From contig JAQYWR010000002.1 in the NCBI GenBank assembly GCA_029379225.1, forward strand, positions 206,402-269,733: a stretch of 63,332 nucleotides of DNA. The letters run 5' to 3'. The DNA is from Nostoc sp. S4 (GTDB taxonomy: Bacteria > Cyanobacteriota > Cyanobacteriia > Cyanobacteriales > Nostocaceae). The stretch's first letter is position 1; every line of letters starts with the position of its first letter. The notes beneath the pieces were generated by a model that was given only the letters and a program-made list of their open reading frames with translations, was not told the origin of the DNA and made no database searches. Below, one piece after another: positions 26,030 to 36,402 of the stretch. The position numbers were made by a program, and so were the translations under genes.

Positions 26030-27571
26030 ATGCAAAACACAGATGTAGTTGTCATTGGTAGCGGTATTGGCGGTTTAAGTTGTGCCGCTCTTTTGGCACG
26101 ATATGGCTTTGATGTCATAGTCTGCGAAAGTCATTCCATACCTGGTGGTGCCGCCCACGCTTTTGAGCGCAATGGTTTTAAGTTTGAGTCTGGCCCGTCT
26201 CTCTACTCTGGACTGTCTTCGAGTTCCTCGGCAAACCCACTGCGCCAAGTGTTAGACGCTATTGGCTCAAAATTACCATGCATTACCTATGATACTTGGG
26301 GTTGTTTCCTGCCTGAAGGTTATTTTGATACGTCAGTTGGGGCTGAGCAATTTTCTGAAGTGTTACTGAAATTGCGCGGTCGTGATGCTGTAGCTGAATG
26401 GCAGCAACTCCAGCAGGTTATGGAACCATTAGCAAGTGCAGCAACGGCTATGTCACCAGCAGCATTACGCTTTGATTTGGGTGCAGTGCAAACTGTGGGA
26501 CGATTTGCTCCTTCTTTGGCAAAACATATTGGAAGTATCATTAAGCTGACTGGGCCTTTCAGCCGGATTATGGATGGTGTTGTCAAAGACCAATTTACCC
26601 AAAATTGGCTGAATTTGCTGTGTTTTCTACTTTCAGGACTGCCAGCAGATGGCACTATTGCCGCAGAGGTAGCATTTATGTTTGCAGACTGGTATAAACC
26701 AGGAGCGGTGCTTGACTATCCGATTGGTGGTAGTGGTGCTTTAGTTGACGCTCTTGTACAAGGATTGCAGCGTCACGGTGGTCAATTGAAACTGGGCGCG
26801 CATGTCGAGCAAGTGCTGGTAGAAGGTAATCGAGCGGTAGGTGTGCATCTTGGCGATCGCCAAGAAATCCGCGCCCGAAAAGCAGTAATTTCTAATGCAT
26901 CGGTTTGGGACACGCTAAAGCTGTTACCAGAAAATGCAGTATCAAAACATTTCCGCGCTAAACGACAGGCAACGCCTGAGTGTGATAGTTTCATGCATCT
27001 GCATTTAGGTATTGACGCCCAAGGATTACAGACAAATTTACAATGTCATTACGTTGTGGTGAATAATTGGGAAGCGGGGGTAACAGCACCTCAAAATATG
27101 GTGGTGATATCAATTCCTTCAACTCTCGATTCATCCCTCGCACCACCTGGGAAGCATGTAATTCACGTTTATACTCCGGGGAATGAGCCATATGCTATTT
27201 GGCAGGGGATGAATAGAAAAAGCCAAGAATATGCCGAACAAAAGCGATCGCGTGCAGAAGTAATGTGGCAAGCGCTAGAGCGGATTATTCCAGATATTCG
27301 CTCTCGTTGCGAAGTCACACTTGTTGGTACACCTCTAACCCACGAACGTTTTCTGCGTCGTCACCAAGGTTCATACGGTCCAGCAATTGCGGCTGGTTCT
27401 GGTATATTTCCTGGCCCCACTACTCCCCTACCAGGGCTATTGTGCTGTGGAGATTCGACATTTCCGGGTATTGGTTTACCAGCAGTTGCCGCTAGTGGGA
27501 TGATTGCCGCCAATACCCTTGCACCTGTTAACAAGCATTTAGATATGCTTGAGGATATCAAATGTATTTAG
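26030..27571 (+). CDS. CrtH/CrtI-like FAD-dependent oxidoreductase
   Basis: 513 residues. N-terminal dinucleotide-binding motif VVVIGSGIGGLSCAALLARYG then CESHSIPGGAAHAFERNGFKFESGPSLYSG, a phytoene desaturase/carotenoid isomerase pattern, and the C-terminal FAD-contacting PLPGLLCCGDSTFPGIGLPAVAASG. It resembles prolycopene isomerase (CrtH) paralogues in cyanobacteria; whether it acts on carotenoids is unproven. AGGAT precedes the ATG by about 5 bp. Its last 14 bp overlap the convergent PEP-CTERM gene. Confidence 0.85.
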   Translation: MQNTDVVVIGSGIGGLSCAALLARYGFDVIVCESHSIPGGAAHAFERNGFKFESGPSLYSGLSSSSSANPLRQVLDAIGSKLPCITYDTWGCFLPEGYFDTSVGAEQFSEVLLKLRGRDAVAEWQQLQQVMEPLASAATAMSPAALRFDLGAVQTVGRFAPSLAKHIGSIIKLTGPFSRIMDGVVKDQFTQNWLNLLCFLLSGLPADGTIAAEVAFMFADWYKPGAVLDYPIGGSGALVDALVQGLQRHGGQLKLGAHVEQVLVEGNRAVGVHLGDRQEIRARKAVISNASVWDTLKLLPENAVSKHFRAKRQATPECDSFMHLHLGIDAQGLQTNLQCHYVVVNNWEAGVTAPQNMVVISIPSTLDSSLAPPGKHVIHVYTPGNEPYAIWQGMNRKSQEYAEQKRSRAEVMWQALERIIPDIRSRCEVTLVGTPLTHERFLRRHQGSYGPAIAAGSGIFPGPTTPLPGLLCCGDSTFPGIGLPAVAASGMIAANTLAPVNKHLDMLEDIKCI

Positions 27572-28241
27572 TTCTTTGACTACAAAATCTCGCTGCTAAC
27601 AGAGCCGCACCCGCTGCCAAAGTTGCTAAGGCACTTCCAGGTTCGGGTACGGCAGCAACTTTAGCATCAATTCGTGCAGTTCCAGCAAACGAACCTGCCA
27701 AATTAGACTTGCCAAGTCCCTGAGCAAACTCTGGAGAAAAAAACAATTTAACATCAGCCAGAGTTAAACTTAAATTGTCTTTATCAAATGTCACAGATTG
27801 CGGGGCGCCCAAGTCAAACAAAATCGGATGAAGGGGAGAAACTGTGTCTCTTAAAACGAGTCCGCTAGCATCGGGGACTGTGCGTCCGGGAGCAAAACCA
27901 ATTGAAAAGTTACCAACAGTCATTTGGTCGTTGAAGGTAATAGTGCCAGTATGCTCGATTGTACCAAAGAGTGGAGTAAAACCGCCTTCGTCACTGAAGG
28001 TGAAGTTGGTATCTGAATCGATTGGCAAGCCAACTAAATAATTGCTAGGAATTGGTGGGACTGTATTCTCTGTATCTGTGATGATTAGCCCAATACTTTT
28101 GAGAATATCTTCATGGTCGCGATCGATGCTGGTGACTCCAGATTCTATTTTAAAAGTTGCAGCTTCTACTTGTATAGGTGCAATCAATATAAAAGCCGCT
28201 GTCGTACAACCAATAATTGCTGTAAGGTGAGAAAAACGCAT
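27558..28241 (-). CDS. PEP-CTERM sorted exported protein
   Basis: 227 residues. Signal peptide (residues 1-27, FILIAPIQVEAA), a beta-rich body (about 30-195, no domain recognised), then the sorting signal VPEPGSALATLAAGAALLAARF followed by a basic tail, typical of exosortase-processed PEP-CTERM proteins linked to exopolysaccharide surfaces. A strong AGGAGG ribosome-binding site lies 5 bp before the ATG at 28241. No exosortase gene is in the window. Confidence 0.88.
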   Translation of the reverse strand: MRFSHLTAIIGCTTAAFILIAPIQVEAATFKIESGVTSIDRDHEDILKSIGLIITDTENTVPPIPSNYLVGLPIDSDTNFTFSDEGGFTPLFGTIEHTGTITFNDQMTVGNFSIGFAPGRTVPDASGLVLRDTVSPLHPILFDLGAPQSVTFDKDNLSLTLADVKLFFSPEFAQGLGKSNLAGSFAGTARIDAKVAAVPEPGSALATLAAGAALLAARFCSQRTKYI

Positions 28242-29565
28242 AGACCCTCCTGATTTTATGTGTTTACCTTGAGATAATTCAACGATTTGATGTTGAAAAC
28301 TTTTCTATTAATTTAGATTCCTATTTTATTTTTTACAGATATTATCTGTACTTTTATCTTTTTATTTATTATCTTGATTTATCAGATTTTTCAAAATTTA
28401 TCATCTTTAATTATTAATCAAATTTATGCTCTCAAAATAGAATCAAACTTGATTGTTAGTTCAATAACACATTAAAAAATCGTCCTAATTCAGAAAGAAC
28501 TCTGAGCAATGTAAGCCACCGCTCAGAAGTTCGGAGAGTCAGAATTCCTAGACAATTAAGGGTATTACACCTATTTAATTTGGTTAAAATTATGAAGTTG
28601 GGGTCTCTAAGTCCTATAAATTCACCAATTATAAATTATAAATATTTATAGATAATAAACAATTTAGATAAGCATTTAAATAGCTGCTTATCAAATGGCT
28701 AAGTGAATTTAACGATGAGTTTGCATCAACATTTATAGATACTTTTTAATTCTTTTTATACACTACCATATTTTTTCAACTCTCTGAGTAAATTACCAAC
28801 TTTATCTTAAATTTTGGCGAGCGCTGTTGATAAATGAGCCTGTACTTGGGGAAATAATGTTGATTTTAAAGTTGAAATGAAGCAACCATCAATTTAATAA
28901 CATTTTTTAATCTATACAGATAAAAATCGAAAATTAGTTATTAGGTTAAAAATAAACATCACTTTGGATAATTAAGTATCAAGATTGATACCAAGCCTTT
29001 AAACTCTAAAAAATTACAAAAAGATAGTTACGTTTAATAATGCCGACTTACTATTACTTAGCTCTCAACCTGCGATTGTGATGTAATTAAAAATAAGTTT
29101 TATTTTTAATTTATTGATAAGCTTAGGTTAAGAAATGAAACGATGTCTAACAGTTGATTACTATACCCACTACTAGTACTGTAAGACAAAAGTAAATAGC
29201 AGTCAGTACATTGGCAAGAGAACACCGTAGGCGCGTTTCTTGACTTGAGCCGACTTATCGAGCTTTAGCCTTCTGTGAGGGTATCAACTGACTCTTGAAA
29301 GTCAAAAGTCAGATGGAATGGACTTTTTAATAATTTTAGAGACTGACAAATAAAAAATGAAGTCGGAAGTATTAACTCTTCGCCCGCAATTCCACTCGGT
29401 TTTGAACCTAAGCGCTTCTTGATAAAAAATATCCCACTGTTCCCAGTCAGTTAACAGTCAACACCCGCTACTTCTTTTTTTGGATGGAAGTATCAATTAG
29501 AATAATTGACAGACAGTCGCCAAAAGGATATACCATATAGTGCATTATACGCAAACCGTTTTTTT
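28242..29565. other. 1.3-kb AT-rich intergenic region
   Basis: Between the PEP-CTERM gene and ccbP. No ORF with protein character on either strand. It contains a 7-bp stem (TCTGAGC / GCTCAGA, 28501-28527) and a TCAACAG-type heptamer near 29456. Large gaps like this can hide regulatory RNAs, but I see no recognisable one. Confidence 0.5.
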
Positions 29566-29946
29566 ATGCCTAGTGTTGAACCTGACGAAAAACGAGAGCA
29601 TCGCATTCAAACAGAGATCGTTGTAGATGCTGAAGACAAAGAAGACCGGGCTATGGGTTGGTACTACTACCTAGAAGAAACTCTGAATTTTCCGTTTATG
29701 GCTAAATGGACTAAGAAGGGGCGCAAATCGGCTTCGGTGGAGGAGAAACAAGTTGAAGTACTAGGAATGGCACCTGATGATGAGTGCTTAAAGGATATGT
29801 TTGTAGAAGTGGCTGATGTTAATGGTAAGGATGATGATGTATATTCTGCCAAGTTATCGGAAATAGCGGCCATTGATGCTGACACTGAAACTCAAGAAGC
29901 GATCGCAGATTGGCTCTATTGGATTGCTAGAGGGTATAAATTTTAA
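29566..29946 (+). CDS. ccbP: CcbP-type calcium-binding protein
   Basis: 126 residues from ATG 29566; the longer frame from a TTG at 29506 has no supporting ribosome site. The sequence HRIQTEIVVDAEDKEDRAMGWYYYLEETLNFPF and the closing ADTETQEAIADWLYWIARGYKF match the CcbP family (very acidic, two Ca sites). In Anabaena CcbP sequesters calcium and its removal is linked to heterocyst differentiation. Acidic residues are dense throughout (VADVNGKDDDVYSAKL). Ends 3 bp before the convergent maa pseudogene. Confidence 0.85.
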   Translation: MPSVEPDEKREHRIQTEIVVDAEDKEDRAMGWYYYLEETLNFPFMAKWTKKGRKSASVEEKQVEVLGMAPDDECLKDMFVEVADVNGKDDDVYSAKLSEIAAIDADTETQEAIADWLYWIARGYKF

Positions 29947-29949
29947 ATT

Positions 29950-30504
29950 CTAGGATAAATTCCGAATCACGCGACAAGGATTGCCAGCAGCAATAACATT
30001 TTCAGGTATATCTTTAGTAACTACACTTCCAGCACCAATGGTTGTGTTATCGCCAATAGTTACACCTGGACAAATAATTGCATTACCACCAATCCAGACA
30101 TTATTACCAATCTTAATTGGAGCTGCTAGTTCTCTACCAGTAAGGCGAAGTTTCGGCTCTGTAGGGTGATAAGCAGTATAAATTTGCACGTAAGGAGCGC
30201 ATAAGACACTATCGCCAATGTGAACTGTATTACAGTCTAAAATTACACACCCATAATTTAAATATAATCTATCGCCAGCTAAAATATTACTGCTATAGTC
30301 ACAGTGAAAAGGTGGTATAACTGTTGCTTTTTAACCAATTTTTCCAAATAATTCCTGCAAAATTTGGTGTCGTTGCTGTTCTTGAGTTGTAGGATTGTAC
30401 TTTTTCGACAAACGACTAGTTCGCTTATTTTCGGCGGCTAATTCGGGATCTTCTGCAAAATATAACTCGCCTCCGAGCATTTTCTGTTTTTCGGTTTTTC
30501 CCAT
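29950..30504 (-). pseudogene. maa: Maltose/galactoside O-acetyltransferase, one in-frame stop
   Basis: From ATG at 30504, MGKTEKQKMLGGELYFAED...QILQELFGKIG is the Maa N-terminal cap. Then comes TAA at 30331-30333. The same frame continues [36 protein letters not shown], and the left-handed beta-helix hexapeptides ([35 protein letters not shown]). The total of 185 codons is exactly the normal length, so a single base change (probably CAA to TAA) inactivated it. Fragment annotation as two ORFs (75 and 79 codons) would hide this. The acetyltransferase acceptor His region is in the second half. Confidence 0.85.
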
Positions 30505-30625
30505 AACACAAACAGATTTTGGATTGGGATGCTCCCTAGATGTGTTGGTTAAACTCACGTTCCGAGTTTATGATTTCTGACACTAACACCAAGCGTATTA
30601 ATCCCAAAAGAATTTTTGTAGATTA

Positions 30626-31903
30626 CTAAAATATCGCGTAAGTAGCTTTTCCTTGTCGCTTAGCTCGATACATGGCAATATCAGCATCTTGTAGCAGAGT
30701 TGCAGGTTCTTCATAATTACTACAATTCCAAGCAATACCAATACTGGCTGTAGTACATAATTGATTTCCATTGAGGCTAAGGGGTAACCTTAAGGAGTCT
30801 TGAATACGTTTGGCAACATTAGTAGCGTCATTAACATCTTTAATATCCTCTAAAAGAACGGTAAACTCATCACCACCAAACCGTGCTACAGTATCGCCAC
30901 TGCGTAAGCATGACTCTAAACGTCTAGCGACCGCTATTAAAAAATCATCCCCTACTCCATGCCCAAAGCAATCGTTAATCTCTTTGAAGTTATCCAAATC
31001 TAAAAACAAAACTCCAAAATAATAATCGCTTTTACGTTTACCGCGTTCAATAGCTTGTCGGAGTCGGTCTAGAAATAAAACACGATTCGGTAATTCTGTT
31101 AATCCATCATAAAATGCATTACGGAGCAGTTCTGCTTCTGTCTGCTTGCGTTGGCTGATGTCTTGAAAAACTAAAACTGCACCAGTAATATTGCCATTGC
31201 GATCGCGGATGGGTGCAACATTATCCCCAATTGGTATTTCTTTTCCATCTTTGTTAATTAGCGTACAATTTTCCGGTAGATTTAAAGCTTCACCTGCTTC
31301 GATTACATGTGTGACTATTTCAATTGCTTCTCCTACATCTTTGTCAACTAAGCTGACAACTTCTACTAAATTTTTACCGAAGGCTTCGCTTTGTTTCCAT
31401 CCAGTAAGAATTTCTGCTATTGGATTCATCATTTGAATACAACCATTTGCATATGTCACAATCACGGCATGACCCATACTGTTAATAATTGCTGTCAACC
31501 TCTGTTTTTCTTCCTGTAATCTCTTTTCACTCTGATGTTTATGCAGAGCCATTTCAATCACAAAATGTAAATCACTTTCAACAAGTGGTTTGAATATGTA
31601 GGTAAAAGGCTCACTTGGCTGATTTTTTTGTAATATTTTATATTCGTAACGGTCTATGAGATAGACTACAGGCACATGAAAGTTGTCCTGGATAATATCC
31701 GCAAGTTGTATACCGTTAATTTCCACAGCTAGGCAGATATCAATTAATACTAAATTTGGATGAGTTTCTGCTACCTTTTTTATAGCCTCTTCACCAGACT
31801 CAGTTATATCTGAAACAGAATAGCCTAATTTTTGTAAACTTTTTCTGATATTTGAGGCTTGGGTTTTTTCATCCTCAACAACTAGGATTTTGCGGGCGAA
31901 CAT
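30626..31903 (-). CDS. Response regulator with PAS and GGDEF (diguanylate cyclase)
   Basis: 425 residues. Receiver 1-125 (ILVVEDEKTQ, phospho-acceptor in LVLIDICLA, Lys in YIFKPL), PAS about 135-260 (IINSMGHAVIVTYANG...GAVLVFQDISQRKQTE), GGDEF about 265-425. The active site is intact, FGGDEFTVL, and an I-site RSGD lies five residues before it, so product inhibition by c-di-GMP is expected. No EAL domain. No cognate kinase is adjacent; the hybrid kinase at 9380 is distant. Confidence 0.92.
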   Translation of the reverse strand: MFARKILVVEDEKTQASNIRKSLQKLGYSVSDITESGEEAIKKVAETHPNLVLIDICLAVEINGIQLADIIQDNFHVPVVYLIDRYEYKILQKNQPSEPFTYIFKPLVESDLHFVIEMALHKHQSEKRLQEEKQRLTAIINSMGHAVIVTYANGCIQMMNPIAEILTGWKQSEAFGKNLVEVVSLVDKDVGEAIEIVTHVIEAGEALNLPENCTLINKDGKEIPIGDNVAPIRDRNGNITGAVLVFQDISQRKQTEAELLRNAFYDGLTELPNRVLFLDRLRQAIERGKRKSDYYFGVLFLDLDNFKEINDCFGHGVGDDFLIAVARRLESCLRSGDTVARFGGDEFTVLLEDIKDVNDATNVAKRIQDSLRLPLSLNGNQLCTTASIGIAWNCSNYEEPATLLQDADIAMYRAKRQGKATYAIF

Positions 31904-32516
31904 GTTACAATAGCCTGTTTGCTAAGGTTGAGTTTTATTGTCACTATCAACTCGATCTAAAATTCGATAATCATATCATAAACAATCTCTCAATACTTAG
32001 CTAAATAGCAGACAACATGTTATTTACCTGCGATAATTTCTATGTTTCTTAAAGCTAATTTCACCAAATAATACAGTTGATATCAGGCTGCTGATAATAT
32101 TGAATCTAAATTAGTAACAATCAAAAATTGCTCTTTACAAATGTGGAATAACGATATTGAGAAAATTATAGATGAATAGTATAGTATTTCTCCAAAAATT
32201 AATCAAGAATAAAACTTGAGAAATTCACAATATATTAATTTGTCATTTTATCCTTCTGAAGTAGAGTTAGGAAATATTAACTTTTAAACAGTTAGGAATA
32301 AGACTCAAGGCATGAATTATCTAAGACTGGGATTCAAAAGGAATTTAAAATTGCACTGGCTTTAGACTGCGCTCAATTTTGTTTGAGGTTTTTGAGAACG
32401 AGTGCTGGGGGAATAAATGGAAGGAAAAATTTTCTTTGTTAGATATTTCCACACTCCAGCTAAACCCCTGCTTTTGCTAGTTTATAAGTCTCGCTCGCAA
32501 AAACACACTTTATGGT
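31904..32516. other. Intergenic, nothing recognised
   Basis: 613 bp of AT-rich sequence between the GGDEF gene and folB, without coding potential or clear hairpins. Confidence 0.45.
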
Positions 32517-32885
32517 TTAGAGATTGGACTTACTTTTAGTCAGTTCAATAGTAATTTTGCCCCCAAAGTCTGGAATTGGTGCGCTAGGTTTGCTGAGATT
32601 GACTTGAACTTGTGTTATGCGATCGTACTGTTGGAGGATAGAATCTGCGATTGTCGTTACTAGCTTCTCTATCAAAGCGAACTTAGAAGTTTTGACCAAA
32701 TGTTGTATCAAACTAATAACACTGCGATAATCTAAAGTATCTTCGATCGCGTCAGTCTTAGCCGCTGTGGAGATATCTAACCATAACCTTACATCCACTT
32801 CAAACCATTGTCCTAGCACCTGTTCTTCTGGGAGATACCCAGTGTAGCCATAGCAGCGAATTCCTGTTAAATAAATGCAATCCAT
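32517..32885 (-). CDS. folB: Dihydroneopterin aldolase
   Basis: 122 residues from ATG 32885 (MDCIYLTGIRCYGYTGYLPEEQ), chosen because family members start here; the frame extends 12 codons upstream with no family similarity. FolB landmarks: GYTGYLPEEQVLGQWFEVDV, DTLDYRSV, ALIEKLVTTIAD and VQVNLSKPSAPIPDFGGKI. It cleaves dihydroneopterin to 6-hydroxymethyl-dihydropterin in folate synthesis. Monocistronic. The 314 bp between it and menD (divergent) shows no gene and presumably holds both promoters. Confidence 0.93.
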   Translation of the reverse strand: MDCIYLTGIRCYGYTGYLPEEQVLGQWFEVDVRLWLDISTAAKTDAIEDTLDYRSVISLIQHLVKTSKFALIEKLVTTIADSILQQYDRITQVQVNLSKPSAPIPDFGGKITIELTKSKSNL

Positions 32886-33199
32886 AAAAGTTTGAGAGCA
32901 AATTGTGTGCATGTTGTACAAAGTGTAGTCACTGTGTTGTCAACTTTCTCAAAGTTGAATCAACTGGCGTTAAGCTAGTCTGTCTGGAAATTTTATTGCC
33001 AACAAACTCGGGTGGCGGTGTCGATTTCCATCTTCACAAATGCGAGGATGAACTTGCAACACAATTTTAGGGAAAGCTGCTTTTGAACCTCCAAAGGTCA
33101 AAAACTGAGCCTTAGACTTTTGCTTGTTCAACTTTCCAAGATGGATTTTAAATTGAATTTCCCTAAATAAAATCTAAAATTTAAGATTGTTTTATAGCT

Positions 33200-34996
33200 A
33201 TGTTTGATTTGATGCCGATCGCCTTTAAAAATATTAATCAACTTTGGGCTTATATCTTAACAGAGACTCTAAAGCAGTTGGGATTGACTTGTGCCATCAT
33301 TTGTCCTGGTTCGCGTTCTACACCCCTAGCAGTAGCTTTTGCTCAACAAGCACCTGAGATTGAAGCAATTTCCGTGCTTGACGAACGCTCCGCCGCCTTT
33401 TTTGCTTTAGGACAGGCTAAAGCAACCGGACGCCCTGTGGTAGTTGTTTGCACCTCTGGTACAGCAGGAGCGAACTTTTATTCAGCAGTAATTGAAGCTG
33501 CATATAGCCGCGTACCACTATTAGTATTAACCAGCGATAGACCGCCAGAATTGCGAGATTGTCACTCTGGCCAAACCATAGACCAGTTGAGATTATATGG
33601 CAATTACCCAAATTGGCAAGCCGAGTTAGCCTTACCCTCTGCTGAGATGGCAATGTTGGCTTACTTGCGGCAAATGGTAATTCATAGCTGGGAAACGACG
33701 CAAATCCCTACGAAAGGCCCAGTACATTTGAATATTCCCTTTCGCGACCCTTTAGCGCCAGTTCCCGATGCAAGTGACTTGAGTTTTTTACAATCCCAGT
33801 TCCATCCAGAAGAGTTTTTTAAAGGAATAGCAAACACCACCCCATTGTCCATGCCCCATGCCGCATTCCTTATTCCCCAGGAATGGAAGGAATGCGATCG
33901 CGGCATTATTATCGCAGGTGTAGCCCAACCACAGCAACCACAGGAGTATTGTCAGGCGATCGCCCAACTTTCCCAAACTCTTAAATGGCCTGTTTTAGCA
34001 GAGGGACTTTCCCCACTGAGAAATTATGCTGACCTCAACCCCTATTTAATTTCCACCTACGATCTAATTTTGCGAAATCAGCCACTAGCCAAACAGCTAG
34101 CACCCAAAATGGTGATTCAGATAGGAGAAATGCCTACCAGTAAAGAACTACGTACCTGGATAGATGCAACCCAACCTCAACGTTGGGTAATTGACCCTAG
34201 TGGCCAAAACCTCGACCCTTTGCACGGGAGGACAACGCATTTGCGGATGAGGGTGGAGCAGCTTCTTTGGGAAAATGAGGAAGTAATGGGAGATGAGGAA
34301 GAAAATACTTCTTTATCTCCCTCATTTCCCCCCGACTATCTCCACCAGTGGTGTGCAGCAGAAGTGGAAGTTAGGACTGCTGTTGACCAAACTATGGGGA
34401 ATATGGAGGAATTGTTTGAAGGGAAAGCAGCTTGGTTAATTTCTCAGATGCTACCACCAGGAACGCCGCTATTTATTGCTAATAGTATGCCTGTGCGGGA
34501 TGTGGAATTTTTCTGGAAACCGAATAATTTGGGGGTGCGATCGTATTTTAACCGGGGTGCAAATGGCATTGACGGCACATTATCCACAGCATTAGGAATT
34601 GCCCACCGCCAGCAAAGTAGTGTGATGTTAACAGGAGATTTAGCACTGTTGCATGACACCAATGGTTTTTTAATCCGCAATAAATTTATTGGGCATCTCA
34701 CGATTGTGTTAATTAACAACAATGGCGGTGGCATTTTTGAAATGTTACCCATCGCCAAATTTGACCCACCATTTGAAGAATTTTTCGGCACTCCCCAGGA
34801 TATTGATTTCGCTCAGTTATGTGCTACTTATAATGTGCAGCATGAATTAATTACTTCTTGGGAACAGTTGCAACAAAGATTAAACCCGTTACCAGCTAAA
34901 GGAATTCGGGTTTTAGAGTTACAGACAAATCGTAAAGCTGATGCTAAGTGGCGACAAGATAATTTAAGGAAGTTTGCAGCAGATACTGCAATTTAA
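33200..34996 (+). CDS. menD: SEPHCHC synthase (MenD), phylloquinone biosynthesis
   Basis: 598 residues, ThDP-dependent. Landmarks: CPGSRSTPLAVAF, SVLDERSAAFFALGQAKATG, CTSGTAGANFYSAVIEA, LTSDRPPELRDCHSGQTIDQ, and the C-terminal ThDP site MLTGDLALLHDTNGFL...NNNGGGIFEMLP. It adds 2-oxoglutarate-derived succinic semialdehyde to isochorismate. In cyanobacteria the product is phylloquinone of photosystem I. ATG 33200 or 33215 could be used. menB follows 2.5 kb downstream on the same strand, separated by two accessory genes. Confidence 0.95.
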   Translation: MFDLMPIAFKNINQLWAYILTETLKQLGLTCAIICPGSRSTPLAVAFAQQAPEIEAISVLDERSAAFFALGQAKATGRPVVVVCTSGTAGANFYSAVIEAAYSRVPLLVLTSDRPPELRDCHSGQTIDQLRLYGNYPNWQAELALPSAEMAMLAYLRQMVIHSWETTQIPTKGPVHLNIPFRDPLAPVPDASDLSFLQSQFHPEEFFKGIANTTPLSMPHAAFLIPQEWKECDRGIIIAGVAQPQQPQEYCQAIAQLSQTLKWPVLAEGLSPLRNYADLNPYLISTYDLILRNQPLAKQLAPKMVIQIGEMPTSKELRTWIDATQPQRWVIDPSGQNLDPLHGRTTHLRMRVEQLLWENEEVMGDEEENTSLSPSFPPDYLHQWCAAEVEVRTAVDQTMGNMEELFEGKAAWLISQMLPPGTPLFIANSMPVRDVEFFWKPNNLGVRSYFNRGANGIDGTLSTALGIAHRQQSSVMLTGDLALLHDTNGFLIRNKFIGHLTIVLINNNGGGIFEMLPIAKFDPPFEEFFGTPQDIDFAQLCATYNVQHELITSWEQLQQRLNPLPAKGIRVLELQTNRKADAKWRQDNLRKFAADTAI

Positions 34997-35214
34997 CTAT
35001 TCTGTTAGGTGTTATTGAATAGGTGAATGAAATATAGCTATTAAGTGAAACACTTGTGGAGTCAGAGTTAAAATTGTTTGAGCATAGGCATTTCAAGTCA
35101 TAATGTAGTAATTACCGTACAAATTGCAGAGATAATTGTATAAAAAAATAGGTTACAAAATTTTGAGAAATAAACTATAACAATGTAGATACCTATGTAA
35201 ACATATAAAAAATT

Positions 35215-36237
35215 GTGAGTTCCTTAATCCTAGAATTACAACGAGAAGCTCTTAGTCCATCTTTATCTGTTATAAATCTGCTTCGTAAAGCATTGGTGGT
35301 TGCCACTGAACTAGAGATTAAAGAGTTTCAGAAATGGATAGAATTAGAAACCTATGGCTATATTAATAGTTCAATACCTGGATACCGTACAACTAGAGGG
35401 CAGATTAGGGGATGGAATCCTTTTCATGGATGGCAGCCAATAATTATGCAAAATCAAGAAATGTTAAGTTTTTATGAAGATTTATGTAATATCCAGATTC
35501 GTCAGCCAATTAGTGAACTGGTTGCACTGATCGAAAATGGAGAAAGTGACCTGGTATTACAATTGTCACCTCAATTAGAATCAATACTAGTTTCTAGTGT
35601 AGAGACTAAAGTAAAAATTAGTTTCAGCAGTGCAGCCATAAAAAGAGTAGTAAATTCTGTAATAGATACTATTCTTTCTTGGGTAATTAAACTTAAAAAA
35701 GATGGAATTACAGGAGAAGGATTGACATTCAGTAAAGAGGAAAAACAGATTGCTGCCAGTCACAATTATAGTGGTTTAATTATCAAATTAGATCAGTCAC
35801 AACAAATGCAAAATTCATCATCACAAAATCAATTCAACTCAGAAACATTCAATAATGACTTACAGAGAGCAACTATTGGCAACTTTGCAAATCAAGTTCG
35901 GGATAATTCACGGCAAGTAGCTTCCAATTTTTCTCAAAATATTGGTCAAAATGCTGATGAAATACTCAAGCTAATTAGCTCTCTTCGTGAGATCGCTCAA
36001 GACTTTCCTGAAGCCCAACGTGAAGCAGCCATAGTACATTTAGATGATTTGCAAGAAGATATCATTACTCCTGAAAAGCAAAAGCCTCAGAGAATCAAGG
36101 CTCGTATTGTTGCATTGTTAGCAGTCGCTGCTACAATCGCCAGTGTTGTAGCTGGATCTGTAGACTTTAGTAATAATGTTTTAGAACTATCTAATAAATT
36201 AGGATTTCCAATTGATCTCACTCAACCCTTACCTTAA
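35215..36237 (+). CDS. AbiTii-domain protein with C-terminal membrane module
   Basis: 340 residues, GTG start. N-terminal AbiTii domain (about 1-90): LILELQREALSPSLSVINLLRKALVVATELEIKEFQKWIELETYGY then YRTTRGQIRGWNPFHGWQP, the pattern found in abortive-infection AbiTii proteins. A middle helical linker (about 95-190) and a Gln/Asn/Ser-rich spacer (about 200-220) follow. The C-terminal 120 residues (ATIGNFANQVRDNSRQVASNF... ending in hydrophobic IVALLAVAATIASVVAGSV) are homologous to the small protein at 2804-3247. I infer a defence protein in which AbiTii senses and the C-terminus acts at the membrane. Base composition is AT-rich against menD. Confidence 0.8.
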   Translation: MSSLILELQREALSPSLSVINLLRKALVVATELEIKEFQKWIELETYGYINSSIPGYRTTRGQIRGWNPFHGWQPIIMQNQEMLSFYEDLCNIQIRQPISELVALIENGESDLVLQLSPQLESILVSSVETKVKISFSSAAIKRVVNSVIDTILSWVIKLKKDGITGEGLTFSKEEKQIAASHNYSGLIIKLDQSQQMQNSSSQNQFNSETFNNDLQRATIGNFANQVRDNSRQVASNFSQNIGQNADEILKLISSLREIAQDFPEAQREAAIVHLDDLQEDIITPEKQKPQRIKARIVALLAVAATIASVVAGSVDFSNNVLELSNKLGFPIDLTQPLP

Positions 36238-36350
36238 CCACAACTAAGCAACAAGAGCGAGCAGCATTAGCCTTGAAAACGCTTGTGGTAAAATACCTAC
36301 CTATAAATCCTCTCACCTTAGGCTGATCGCTCTTAATTTTCTAATTGACC

Positions 36351-36402
36351 TTACAACCACCCTTCCAGCTTCGCGATCACAGAAAAATCCAAATCTCCGT
36401 TT
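36351..36402 (-). pseudogene. Remnant of an Rpn/DUF2887 C-terminus
   Basis: The minus strand reads NGDLDFSVIAKLEGWL then stop. This parallels the end of the adjacent nuclease (LDFSTLADLEEWLEGE), so it looks like the last codons of a second copy, the rest being unrecognisable. Flanking sequence up to 36566 holds dispersed CTCTGCCTCTGTGCCTCTGC-type repeats but no gene. Confidence 0.4.
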
